From assembly GCF_020524355.2 (NCBI RefSeq), contig NZ_CP129019.1:4648001-4712000 (forward strand): a stretch of DNA of 64,000 bases, in the 5' to 3' direction. Both the position numbers and the translations under genes were made by a program. The notes beneath the pieces are model-generated. The model was not told the origin of the DNA. It did no database searches and worked only from the letters and a program-made list of their open reading frames with translations. This DNA comes from Mesobacillus subterraneus. Its GTDB lineage: Bacteria > Bacillota > Bacilli > Bacillales > Cytobacillaceae. Each line of letters opens with the position of its first letter. The first letter of the stretch is position 1. Shown piece after piece: positions 55,584-63,368 of this stretch.

Positions 55584-56273
55584 ATGGCTAAAAAGAAAGG
55601 TGAATTAGGACCAAAGTGAAAGCGGATGAAACGGGAGGCCAGGCTTCAAAGTGCTAAATCGTGGCTGAAGAATTACGATGGGAAGCATGTCGTTAAATCG
55701 TACAGCAAATGGTTTGGGGTTGATTCGATATGTGCGATGAATGAATTGGAAGTACTAGGGCTCCGTTTTTCTGAAAAGCAAAAAAAGAAACTGAACGAGG
55801 CATATGATAATAAAGTTAGACAGAAGCAGCTTTCTAGGGCAAGGAGATTGCAAAAGACACACAAGAGTTGGAGATGGAGGAATATATTGAAGGGTATGGC
55901 TTTATCGCGGACTACACAGAGGGAGGCGCTTCATTCGGATTAACAAATGAGGAATTAGAAGAAATAGAGCAGAGGGAAAAGGAGAGGGAGAATTGGGTGA
56001 AGTCGTTGACGGACTTAAATCTTAAATGGGTGGATGAACTGCTGGATATTGAATATCTGGGAGGAAGAAAACCTCACCGACTTTTTCGTTGACGATGAAG
56101 ATATGTCCGACGTATTCGAGGATTACGATGAATACCTGGTAGATTGGGAAGCAGACGCTAGTGCGACGCAAACGGAAATGGAGATGATTGCTGAAAATTA
56201 CCCTCCAGGTGATCAGGACTTACCAGAGACACAGGGACGACGGCTATTGTGGGATTCGGAATTGTTGGGGTGA
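55584..56273 (+). pseudogene. Decayed hypothetical gene of a common Bacillus family (KKKGELGPKWKRMKREARLQ type)
   Basis: The frame starts at ATG 55584 after GGAAGGGATAAAT and reads MAKKKGELGPK, then TGA (55617-55619) where Trp is expected, then KRMKREARLQSAKSWLKNYD and KWFGVDSICAMNELEVLG. It shifts frame near 55863 (one base missing) to LEMEEYIEGYGFIADYTEGG, and again near 56051-56056 (one base extra) to WEEENLTDFFVDDED. It ends at 56273. Similar small proteins of unknown function are widespread in Bacillus. Three lesions in one short gene make real decay more likely here than elsewhere in the window. Confidence 0.7.
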
Positions 56274-56428
56274 GGGTTTCTTTGTCTTTAAATTAATAGT
56301 TTTAATAATCAGATTTTTTAGGCACCCTTGAATTTCTGGAAGTTGATGTTATTTCTATTAATACCTTATTGCTTATTAATAGACTAATCGATATATTCTG
56401 GATTTCTGGAATACAGAAGATACGGTTG

Positions 56429-56473
56429 AAAAGGCACATTGAGAGGTTTTCTTCTCTCAAATGTGCCTTTTTC
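56429..56473 (+). terminator. Terminator-like hairpin between the decayed gene and the yhf operon
   Basis: AAAGGCACATT and AATGTGCCTTT (with an inner GAGAG/CTCTC) form a long stem followed by TTCTTCT. A perfect CACGGTCC/GGACCGTG palindrome lies at 56529-56545. The remainder of 56274-56645 shows no gene. Confidence 0.75.
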
Positions 56474-56645
56474 TTCTCGTCTGTTGGTAACAAGGTGGAA
56501 GATTTATGATTGCCTGAGAGAATAAAGTCACGGTCCTGGACCGTGGGAATTTGATCTTTATGTCCTTCCTGTTTTTTGAGGTTTCTGAACTGGTCGGGGT
56601 TGTTAAAATTCTGGTAAAACACATTAGATACTTTTTGAATCCAGC

Positions 56646-56698
56646 TTGTTTTATCAAAATGTAAGCGTTATACTCTAAATATACGGAAAATTGTATAT
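56646..56698 (+). promoter_or_regulatory. yhfZ promoter with overlapping candidate YhfZ operator
   Basis: TTGTTT (56646-56651) and TATACT (56669-56674), 17 bp apart, form a sigma-A promoter. Immediately downstream, across the expected start of transcription, lies the palindrome ATATAC-N8-GTATAT (56679-56698). The same half-sites and spacing recur upstream of yhfY at 57685-57704. Confidence 0.65.
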
Positions 56699-56719
56699 TG
56701 TTATCGAGGTTGTGAGAGA

Positions 56720-57652
56720 ATGAGTCGAATTGATGAGAGTTTGTATTCCAAGAATGGTTTGGCCGCCAGATATATCGCCAGGGAATTGATAGATATTGAA
56801 ACCGGACAAAGGATTCCCAGGATCAGCGATTTTACCGAGAAGCTTTCTCTTGGAAGGGGAACGGTACAGGGGGCATTGAAGCTTCTTGAAGAAATCCGGG
56901 CGATCAGGCTTGAATCACGGGGGCATTTAGGAACATTCCTATTGAAAAGGGATTTGAACCTTTTATATGAAATTGCCGGGATTGGACCGATTATCGGTGT
57001 CATGCCGCTTCCGTATTCCCGGAAGTATGAGGGGCTTGCTACGGGAATTATTGAAGTACTCGAGAGAACTAATAAAAGAATCGACCTTGCCTATATGAGG
57101 GGAGCACTTCCGCGAGTGGAGGCTCTTAAATCAAGACGGTATGATTTTGCGATTATGTCTTTGCTGGCAGCAGAAGAGGCAGTGACAAAGTTCGAAGGTC
57201 TCGAAATCAATAAGACGTTTGGTCCGGAATCCTATGTAACAGCCCATAAAATCTTTTTTTCGAATCCTCACTATTCAAAAATAGAAGATAGGATGAGGGT
57301 CGGGATTGATTACTCATCCGTTGATCAGGCTGAACTCACTCTGTTGGAATGTGAAGGGAAACAGGTCGAATTAGTAGAAGTAGGCTATATGCAACTGTTT
57401 TCGATGTTAACAAAAGGGATGATTGATGCAGCCGTTTGGAATGTAGATGAAGAGAGGACACTGCAGACTTTTAAGTCATCAGGTTTTCACTCGCCTGAAG
57501 CGAAGGAGCTTGCCGCAAAAGCAACAACTGCTGCTCTTGTGGTCGAGTCAGCAAGAGGAAGGATTACAGAGCAGCTCGGAGTACTGGATACAAGTGAAGT
57601 AAGATGTGTTCAAAAACAAGTCGTCGAGGGCATCAAATATCCACATTACTAA
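56720..57652 (+). CDS. yhfZ: YhfZ family transcriptional regulator
   Basis: The 310-residue protein has an N-terminal winged helix (about 10-80; RISDFTEKLSLGRGTVQGAL is the recognition region) and a C-terminal domain resembling a periplasmic-binding-type fold (IIGVMPLPYSRKYEGLATGI, and MSLLAAEEAV) that should bind a small effector. It matches the YhfZ family of the E. coli yhf locus, where all genes are uncharacterised. The ATG at 56720 follows GAGGTTGTGAGAGA. The two ATATAC-N8-GTATAY palindromes are its probable operators. Confidence 0.88.
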   Translation: MSRIDESLYSKNGLAARYIARELIDIETGQRIPRISDFTEKLSLGRGTVQGALKLLEEIRAIRLESRGHLGTFLLKRDLNLLYEIAGIGPIIGVMPLPYSRKYEGLATGIIEVLERTNKRIDLAYMRGALPRVEALKSRRYDFAIMSLLAAEEAVTKFEGLEINKTFGPESYVTAHKIFFSNPHYSKIEDRMRVGIDYSSVDQAELTLLECEGKQVELVEVGYMQLFSMLTKGMIDAAVWNVDEERTLQTFKSSGFHSPEAKELAAKATTAALVVESARGRITEQLGVLDTSEVRCVQKQVVEGIKYPHY

Positions 57653-57684
57653 GAAACGGAAGTTCTGGTTTCTTAGTAAGATTA

Positions 57685-57704
57685 ATATACTAAATACTGT
57701 ATAC
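57685..57704 (+). promoter_or_regulatory. Second candidate YhfZ operator, upstream of yhfY
   Basis: ATATACTAAATACTGTATAC is a 20-base palindrome with the same hexamers and the same eight-base spacer as the site at 56679. It ends one base before the ribosome site GGAGGGG. A TAAGAAAC/GTTTCTTA hairpin at 57650-57675 lies between it and the yhfZ stop. TATACT within it could also act as a -10 element. Confidence 0.6.
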
Positions 57705-57718
57705 TGGAGGGGTTATTC

Positions 57719-58093
57719 ATGAATACCAACGAACTGAAAGAAAGACTAAAAATTCTCGCAGAAAACAATGTCATATCATATCGCTCCTCTGATTTGGCCA
57801 GGCAAGCATTTACCCAGCTTCAACAAGTTTTACATATAGAAGATATCCAAGCTTCCGAGATGCTTTTCACTCATTTGCCATCGGCCATTACCAGAATTGA
57901 AAGGGGTGAAGAAATCGGAGCTCCTATGCCTGAGATCCTCGCAGAAATCAAGACATCAAAATACTATCAAGATGCGATGCAGCAAACAAAATTCATTGAA
58001 AAACTACATGGCTACAAACTGCCTCAGGAAGAATGGGACTACTTATTGATTCATTATACAAATGTATTTCAGCAAAATGAAGGAGGAAAATAA
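57719..58093 (+). CDS. yhfY: YhfY family PRD-domain protein
   Basis: The 124-residue product is a single helical PRD-type module (LTHLPSAITRIERGEEIG and YKLPQEEWDYLLIHYTNVF). PRD domains are usually regulated by phosphotransferase-system phosphorylation on histidine, and His residues occur in THLP and IHYT. It lacks a DNA-binding part. It starts at 57719 after TGGAGGGGTTATTC and ends two bases before yhfU. Confidence 0.85.
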   Translation: MNTNELKERLKILAENNVISYRSSDLARQAFTQLQQVLHIEDIQASEMLFTHLPSAITRIERGEEIGAPMPEILAEIKTSKYYQDAMQQTKFIEKLHGYKLPQEEWDYLLIHYTNVFQQNEGGK

Positions 58094-58095
58094 CC

Positions 58096-58452
58096 ATGAA
58101 AATCGTGATTGGCGGGCAAGTGGATAAAAAAGAGATTGAAAGCTTAGTTAAAGAGTTTGATAGCAGTATAGAAACAGTGATCAAGTCCGATCTTGAAGCA
58201 GCCATGGCGCTTAAAACTGGCCAAGTCGATTACTATCTTGGTGCATGCCATACCGGCGGCGGCGGAGCGCTGGCAATGGCTCTCGCTCTGATCGGAAGAC
58301 CGAAGTGCGAGACCGTTTCGATGCCGGGGAAGAAGCCAGAATCGCAGAAAGTTGCAAACGCTGTCAATGAGGGCAAAGTTGCATTCGGTTTCACGGCAGA
58401 TCACAAGGAAGCTGCAGTACGGATGATTTTGGAAGCCATAAAAAATAAATAG
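58096..58452 (+). CDS. yhfU: YhfU family protein (DUF2620)
   Basis: The 118-residue soluble protein has a conserved glycine cluster (YYLGACHTGGGGALAMALAL) with Cys and His in the CHTGGGG motif. It belongs to the DUF2620/YhfU family. Its function is unknown. In the E. coli locus it also stands next to yhfT, so a role with the transporter is likely. The ATG at 58096 follows AAGGAGGAAAATAACC. Confidence 0.87.
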   Translation: MKIVIGGQVDKKEIESLVKEFDSSIETVIKSDLEAAMALKTGQVDYYLGACHTGGGGALAMALALIGRPKCETVSMPGKKPESQKVANAVNEGKVAFGFTADHKEAAVRMILEAIKNK

Positions 58453-58472
58453 CAGGCAGGGGGAAAATAAAG

Positions 58473-59765
58473 ATGGAAATGATTTTTATCGTCTTGATCG
58501 GTGCTGTCGCAGCTGTGCTCGCCAACAGAAATATCGCTGTATTTAATGATGGGCTGCGTCCGATTGTTTCAGAGCATGTGGAAGGTTCGCTGTCACGAAG
58601 GGATCTGGCTTTTACGGCTTTCGCGATGAGTTTTGGACTGGTTATTGGTTTTGGTATACCGTTCACGCTTTCAGCAAGCATCATCCTTGTTCACAGTGTT
58701 TTGCTGGGAACAGATATTATTGACCTTATGACACCGAAGAACAAATGGGGCACACCAGTTGCTGCTGTTATTGGCGGTGCCTATGGTGCTGGACTGCTTG
58801 TGGGGCTTGAAGGGTTTGTAAAACTATTCGACTACCTGCCGCTGAACTTCCTGGACGCAATGGGACAGGTTGGGGCACCGGTAGTTGTCACGTTCATGGC
58901 ATTCCCTGCACTGGCGGTTGCCATGCAATTCAGTATCAAAAAAGGCGTTATCACATTTATCGTGTCAGCCCTTGCAAGACAACTTGCCGTTTGGCTGAAC
59001 ACTAGCAAACTATTGACGGTTTCTGGAACAGCGATCACGTTGAACCAGGAAGGTATGGCACTTATAACTGGAATGATTTTCTTACTTGTTTATGCGATGA
59101 AAGAAAAACGTAATGAAGGCTCATCCATCGATCTTGCGGCAGTCTTCAGTGATAAGGTAGCAAAAATCAGGGGCAATGTCGTATATTTCATGATCATCGG
59201 CGGTTTGATTGCTGCTGCGACAAACCTGGCTGTTATGGCTGGAGACCCAATCTCACTCAATCTTTTAGCTGAAGGAAAGACTGCAGATGCTGGGATTGCC
59301 GCTGCAGCACGTGCGCTCGGCTTCATTCCGCTTGTAGCCAGTACGGCAATCGCAACAGGTGTGTACAGCCCAGTTGGTTTCACCTTGATTTTTGTAGTCG
59401 GACTTTTCGCACCCAATGTCTGGGTAGCCTTGATCGGCGGCGTCATTGTGATTTTTGGTGAAGTCATGCTTTTAAGCTCAATTGCCCGGTTCCTTGATAA
59501 ATACCCAGGAGTCCGTAATTCTGGTGAAAATATTCGCAGTGCGATGACAAAGATACTAGAAGTTGCCTTATTGATTGGCGGAGCGAACGCAGCGAATACC
59601 ATCGCTCCAGGATTTGGCTTCTTCTTTATCGCAGGCTTCTACTTGCTGAATGAAGTGGCGGGCCGCCCGATTGTCCGGATGGCAGTTGGTCCTGTAGGGG
59701 CCATTGCGGTCGGGATCATTGCGAACATCCTTGTGGCATTGGGGCTTATGGTCATCCCGCAATAA
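58473..59765 (+). CDS. yhfT: YhfT family transporter
   Basis: The 430-residue product is an integral membrane protein with about 11-12 helices. Gly-rich and polar segments within the membrane (AAVIGGAYGAGLLVGLEGF, and IGGANAANTIAPGFGFFFIA) fit a secondary transporter. The ATG at 58473 follows GCAGGGGGAAAATAAAG, 20 bp after yhfU. Its substrate is unknown; given the downstream PLP enzymes, an amino compound is a reasonable guess. Confidence 0.88.
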   Translation: MEMIFIVLIGAVAAVLANRNIAVFNDGLRPIVSEHVEGSLSRRDLAFTAFAMSFGLVIGFGIPFTLSASIILVHSVLLGTDIIDLMTPKNKWGTPVAAVIGGAYGAGLLVGLEGFVKLFDYLPLNFLDAMGQVGAPVVVTFMAFPALAVAMQFSIKKGVITFIVSALARQLAVWLNTSKLLTVSGTAITLNQEGMALITGMIFLLVYAMKEKRNEGSSIDLAAVFSDKVAKIRGNVVYFMIIGGLIAAATNLAVMAGDPISLNLLAEGKTADAGIAAAARALGFIPLVASTAIATGVYSPVGFTLIFVVGLFAPNVWVALIGGVIVIFGEVMLLSSIARFLDKYPGVRNSGENIRSAMTKILEVALLIGGANAANTIAPGFGFFFIAGFYLLNEVAGRPIVRMAVGPVGAIAVGIIANILVALGLMVIPQ

Positions 59766-59813
59766 ACTTTTTTGCCTGATTGAATATAGAGTAGCTACTT
59801 GTCTTTTTTACAA

Positions 59814-60086
59814 ATTAAGAAAGTATAAATTTTTACTTTGAGAATTGTCCAGCTCCAGCGCCTAGCCCCTCGAGTCGCATGTCTAGTTTCGCCTCCTAGA
59901 AACTCCGAAACTTCAACTCCGCCGGCAGAAGCAAAAAGCGCTTCTTTGTCGGAGTCTCCAGTTTCTCCGTTTCTGGACAGTCGGCTATTCATTTCAGTTT
60001 CGGTCCGCCCAATGAAGTCAAAGAACGACTTCACTGGTCGGCCCTCCAGCGCTTGTCGGGGCTAACCAAGGCGCTTGCGCTTTTCT
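59814..60086. repeat. Nested intergenic repeat, longest copy, inside the yhf operon
   Basis: This copy contains the outer arms (AGCTCCAGCGCCTAGCCCC … CCAAGGCGCTTGCGC), the middle module found at 47586-47705 (CGGTCCGCCCAATGAAGTCA …), and a further inner module of about 120 bp beginning ATGTCTAGTTTCGCCTCC. It shares the AAGAAAGTATAAATTT flank with the middle copy. It fills most of the 353-bp gap between yhfT and php. Confidence 0.82.
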
Positions 60087-60118
60087 TAAAAACTTCCAAA
60101 AGAATGGGGTGCAGCTAG

Positions 60119-61036
60119 ATGATTCAAACGGTCTTAGGAAAAATCAAGCCTGAAACATTGGGAGTATGCTCTGTCCATGAGCATCTCTCCATTGACCTCT
60201 CAAGAATAAAGAAAGACCCGGATACGATCCTCGATGATGAGCCTGGAATGATGGAGGAACTCCGAGATTTCCATCTCGAGGGCGGCAGGGCAATGGTGGA
60301 AGTAACCAATGACGGCATGGGGCGGGATGTACTCCGCCTAAAAAGGCTAAGTGAAACATCAGGTGTCCATATCATTGCCTGTACCGGTTTTTATAAGGAT
60401 CCGTTCATACCTGAATACGCTCAGAATTGGTGTGCTGACCAATTTGCAGAGCATTTTATCAAGGAAGCAACAGAAGGAATTGAAGACACGGGAATCTTTC
60501 CCGGTGTCATCGGTGAGGTAGGAACAAGCAAAAATGAGATCAAACCGATCGAGCGGGAACTGATGATTGGTGCAGCATTGGCTGGAGTAGCAACGGGGCT
60601 GCCCGTGACAACGCATACTACCCTGGGAACACTTGGTTATGAACAGGTTCAGCTCCTTACCGCTCAAGGGTTATCAACTGAACAGATCATCATCGGACAT
60701 CAGGATTTAAACCCTGATTTCGATGAGGTGCTTGCTGTCCTCGAAACGGGTGTGTTTATTGATTTTGACACGATCGGAAAAAACAACTACCGTCCTGATG
60801 ACGAACGGATTGAGTTTTTACTAGAATTCATTAAAAGAGGCTATGAAAAACAAATTCTACTATCAGCCGACTTGACGAGAAAATCTCATTGGAAAAAGCA
60901 TGGCGGTCCAGGCTATGACCTTGTTCTTAGAGATTTCATTCCGAAGCTTCGATCACATGGGGTGTCCGAGGATATCATCAATAAATTCCTGATCTCTAAT
61001 CCAGCAAGAGCTTTTACCAAAAAGGAGAGAGCTTAA
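60119..61036 (+). CDS. php: Phosphotriesterase homology protein Php
   Basis: The 305-residue TIM-barrel protein belongs to the amidohydrolase superfamily. Metal ligands are the HxH in SVHEHLSID, the bridging Glu in VIGEVGTSK (in place of the carbamylated Lys of true phosphotriesterases, as in E. coli Php), His in TTHTTLG and GHQDLN, and Asp in LSADLTRK. It should hydrolyse a phosphoester, lactone or related bond; the natural substrate is unknown. The ATG at 60119 follows GGGGTGCAGCTAG. Its stop is one base before yhfS. Confidence 0.92.
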   Translation: MIQTVLGKIKPETLGVCSVHEHLSIDLSRIKKDPDTILDDEPGMMEELRDFHLEGGRAMVEVTNDGMGRDVLRLKRLSETSGVHIIACTGFYKDPFIPEYAQNWCADQFAEHFIKEATEGIEDTGIFPGVIGEVGTSKNEIKPIERELMIGAALAGVATGLPVTTHTTLGTLGYEQVQLLTAQGLSTEQIIIGHQDLNPDFDEVLAVLETGVFIDFDTIGKNNYRPDDERIEFLLEFIKRGYEKQILLSADLTRKSHWKKHGGPGYDLVLRDFIPKLRSHGVSEDIINKFLISNPARAFTKKERA

Positions 61037-61037
61037 G

Positions 61038-62168
61038 ATGTCCAGCTATGATGCGAAAAAATTGAAATATGCAGAGTCAGTTTTACCGAGCCTGACAATT
61101 GAGGAAGCGTCAAGACTGCAATTTAAGCTTGTCCATATGATGAGCGCCCACTTCGAAGGCAAGCAGTTTTTATCAATGGGTGACCTGGGAGTTTCGCCGA
61201 AATACAAGCGACCTGAACAAACGTATCGAGCTGAACGGGCAATTGCAGATTTTTTCGGCACTGAGGAATGTGCCCTTGTGAGAGGAGCAGGGACCGGTGC
61301 GATTCGTCTCGTGCTGAGCACGCTCCTTTCAGCCGGAGATAAAATGCTGATTCATCAAGCTCCTGTCTATACCACCACAAAAGAAACAATCCGTATCCTT
61401 GGAATCGAGACGGAGAGCGTGGATTTTAATGAGCTTGAGTCCGTTCGTGAAGCGGTAAAACTTACGGATGCGAAAGTATTTTACATCCAGCATGCGCGCC
61501 AGCAGCCTACCGACACTTACAAGCTGAAAGAAGTCATCACTGCTGTCAAAAGTGTAAGGGAAGACTTGCCGATTGTCGTTGATGATAATTATTGTGCTTT
61601 CAAAACCCAAGGCATCGGTGTCGAACATGGTGCTGACTATTCTACTTTTTCAGGATTTAAAGTACTTGGTCCAGAAGGAGTCGCGATCATTGTTGGTAAG
61701 AAAACGGGATTAGATGTCATTCATGAGCGGAATTACTCGGGCGGAGGTCAGGTACAGGGGTATGAAGCTATGGAGCTCCTCCGGATGATGACCTTTGCGC
61801 CGGTCTCCCTGGCAATCCAGAATGAACAGGTCGAAGAGCTTTGCAGGCGATTAAATGAAGGAGAAGTACCGGGAATCAACACGGCGTACATGACGAATGC
61901 TCAATCCAAAAATGTCATCGTTGAACTCGATGAGCCAATAGCGCAGAAGGTGATTTCGTTAAGCGACAAGAATGGAGCGGCAACACACCCGGTTGGAGCT
62001 GAATCAAAATATGAAATCATTCCGATGATCTACCGAGTGTCCGGAAGCTTTATTGAGGCACAGCCAAAACTCAAGGAATATGGATTAAGAATCAATCCAA
62101 TGAAAGCCGGTGCGGAGACGATTCTCGATATTTTAAACAGAGTCATCCCGGCAGCTCAGCAGGAATGA
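61038..62168 (+). CDS. yhfS: YhfS family PLP-dependent enzyme
   Basis: The 376-residue product is a fold-type I PLP enzyme of the aminotransferase/Cys-Met metabolism class. The PLP lysine is in FSGFKVLGPEG, the pyridine-binding Asp is in IVVDDNYCAF, and the phosphate-binding region is VRGAGTGAIRLVLSTL. The ATG at 61038 follows AAAGGAGAGAGCTTAAG and is one base past php, so translation is coupled. The reaction is not established. A transamination or elimination on a phosphorylated or sulphur-containing amino compound is possible. Confidence 0.88.
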   Translation: MSSYDAKKLKYAESVLPSLTIEEASRLQFKLVHMMSAHFEGKQFLSMGDLGVSPKYKRPEQTYRAERAIADFFGTEECALVRGAGTGAIRLVLSTLLSAGDKMLIHQAPVYTTTKETIRILGIETESVDFNELESVREAVKLTDAKVFYIQHARQQPTDTYKLKEVITAVKSVREDLPIVVDDNYCAFKTQGIGVEHGADYSTFSGFKVLGPEGVAIIVGKKTGLDVIHERNYSGGGQVQGYEAMELLRMMTFAPVSLAIQNEQVEELCRRLNEGEVPGINTAYMTNAQSKNVIVELDEPIAQKVISLSDKNGAATHPVGAESKYEIIPMIYRVSGSFIEAQPKLKEYGLRINPMKAGAETILDILNRVIPAAQQE

Positions 62169-62205
62169 CCGACAGCAAGAATTCCCAAGTAAAGGGGGTA
62201 GCTTC

Positions 62206-63366
62206 ATGTTTTTAGATGTGACAAAAAGAAGGAATCCAAAGCTGATCCAAACTGGTGTGACATTGCATCAAAGCGGAAAAATTCCGCCGAATACGTATGT
62301 GATTGACATGGACATTTTACAGGAAAACGTCCGGCTGCTTGCTGAATCCGCCAGAACTCATGGAATCCAGCTCTACTTTATGAGCAAGCAGCTCGGCAGG
62401 CTGCCGGAAATCGGCTTGAAGATTGCAGAAAATGGCATTGAAAAGGCAGTGGCAGTCGAATTTGATGAAGGAAAAAGGCTGCATGAGGCGGGGATAAAAA
62501 TTGGCAATATCTGCCATCTCGTCCAGCCGGGTAAACACCAGTGGGCAGAGGTTTTGTCCTGGAATCCAGAGGTAGTAACGGTATTTTCTGTGGAGAGGGC
62601 CCGTCAAGTCTCAAACGAAGCAGTAAAACGGGGGAAAGTCCAGGATATCCTCCTTAAGGTGTTTGGTGACGCGGATGTTATTTATCCAGGGCAAGAGGGG
62701 GGCATTCGACTTGCGGAACTGGCTGGTGAGCTCCAAAGGCTTGCTAGTCTTCCGGGAATAAGGATTGCTGGGGTGACGACATTCCCCAACTTTCAGCTAG
62801 GTGATAATCATGAAAGTATGGAGCCTACGGAAAATTTTTACACTCTGCTTAAAGCAAAAGAAATTCTTGCACAATGGGGTATTACAGTTGACCAGATGAA
62901 TGGTCCGAGTGCTACAAGCTGTGAAACGATTCCATTTTTAGCCGAAAGTGGGGTCACCCATGGCGAGCCAGGACATGCGCTGACAGGAACGACGCCATTG
63001 CATGCGTATCGTGACCTGCCAGAGAAGCCTGCGATCATTTATGTGACAGAAGTTTCTCATGAAGATGAAGATGTATATCATGTCATCGGCGGCGGTTATT
63101 ACGGCCGCTCCAATCTAACAGGTTGCCTGGTAGGAAACAGTGCCGCGGAAATTCTGGAGCAATCAGTGCCTGCCTATGAAGTCTCACCAGAAGCCATCGA
63201 TTATTACGGAAGAATCGGCAAGCCGGATGGCTTTTCTGTCGATATAGGCGATACAGCTATTTTTGCCTTTCGGACCCAGTTGTTTGTGACTCGCGCCCAT
63301 ATTGCGCTTGTGAAAGGGATTCAGACAGGTAGCCCGGAAATCATTCATTTTGAAAGGAAGGGGTAG
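62206..63366 (+). CDS. yhfX: YhfX family PLP-dependent racemase-like enzyme
   Basis: The 386-residue product has the alanine-racemase-type PLP barrel in its N-terminal part (NTYVIDMDILQENVRLLAES, and YFMSKQLGR with the PLP lysine) and a beta domain at the C-terminus (GDTAIFAFRTQLFVTRAHIA). It matches the YhfX family. It may invert or isomerise an amino-acid-like intermediate. The ATG at 62206 follows AAGGGGGTAGCTTC, 37 bp after yhfS. Confidence 0.88.
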   Translation: MFLDVTKRRNPKLIQTGVTLHQSGKIPPNTYVIDMDILQENVRLLAESARTHGIQLYFMSKQLGRLPEIGLKIAENGIEKAVAVEFDEGKRLHEAGIKIGNICHLVQPGKHQWAEVLSWNPEVVTVFSVERARQVSNEAVKRGKVQDILLKVFGDADVIYPGQEGGIRLAELAGELQRLASLPGIRIAGVTTFPNFQLGDNHESMEPTENFYTLLKAKEILAQWGITVDQMNGPSATSCETIPFLAESGVTHGEPGHALTGTTPLHAYRDLPEKPAIIYVTEVSHEDEDVYHVIGGGYYGRSNLTGCLVGNSAAEILEQSVPAYEVSPEAIDYYGRIGKPDGFSVDIGDTAIFAFRTQLFVTRAHIALVKGIQTGSPEIIHFERKG

Positions 63367-63368
63367 CC

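Noticed and set aside
56302..56622. A leftward 106-codon frame between the decayed gene and yhfZ
   Set aside because: It runs through the terminator hairpin at 56429-56473, lacks a ribosome site and shows no recognisable domain.
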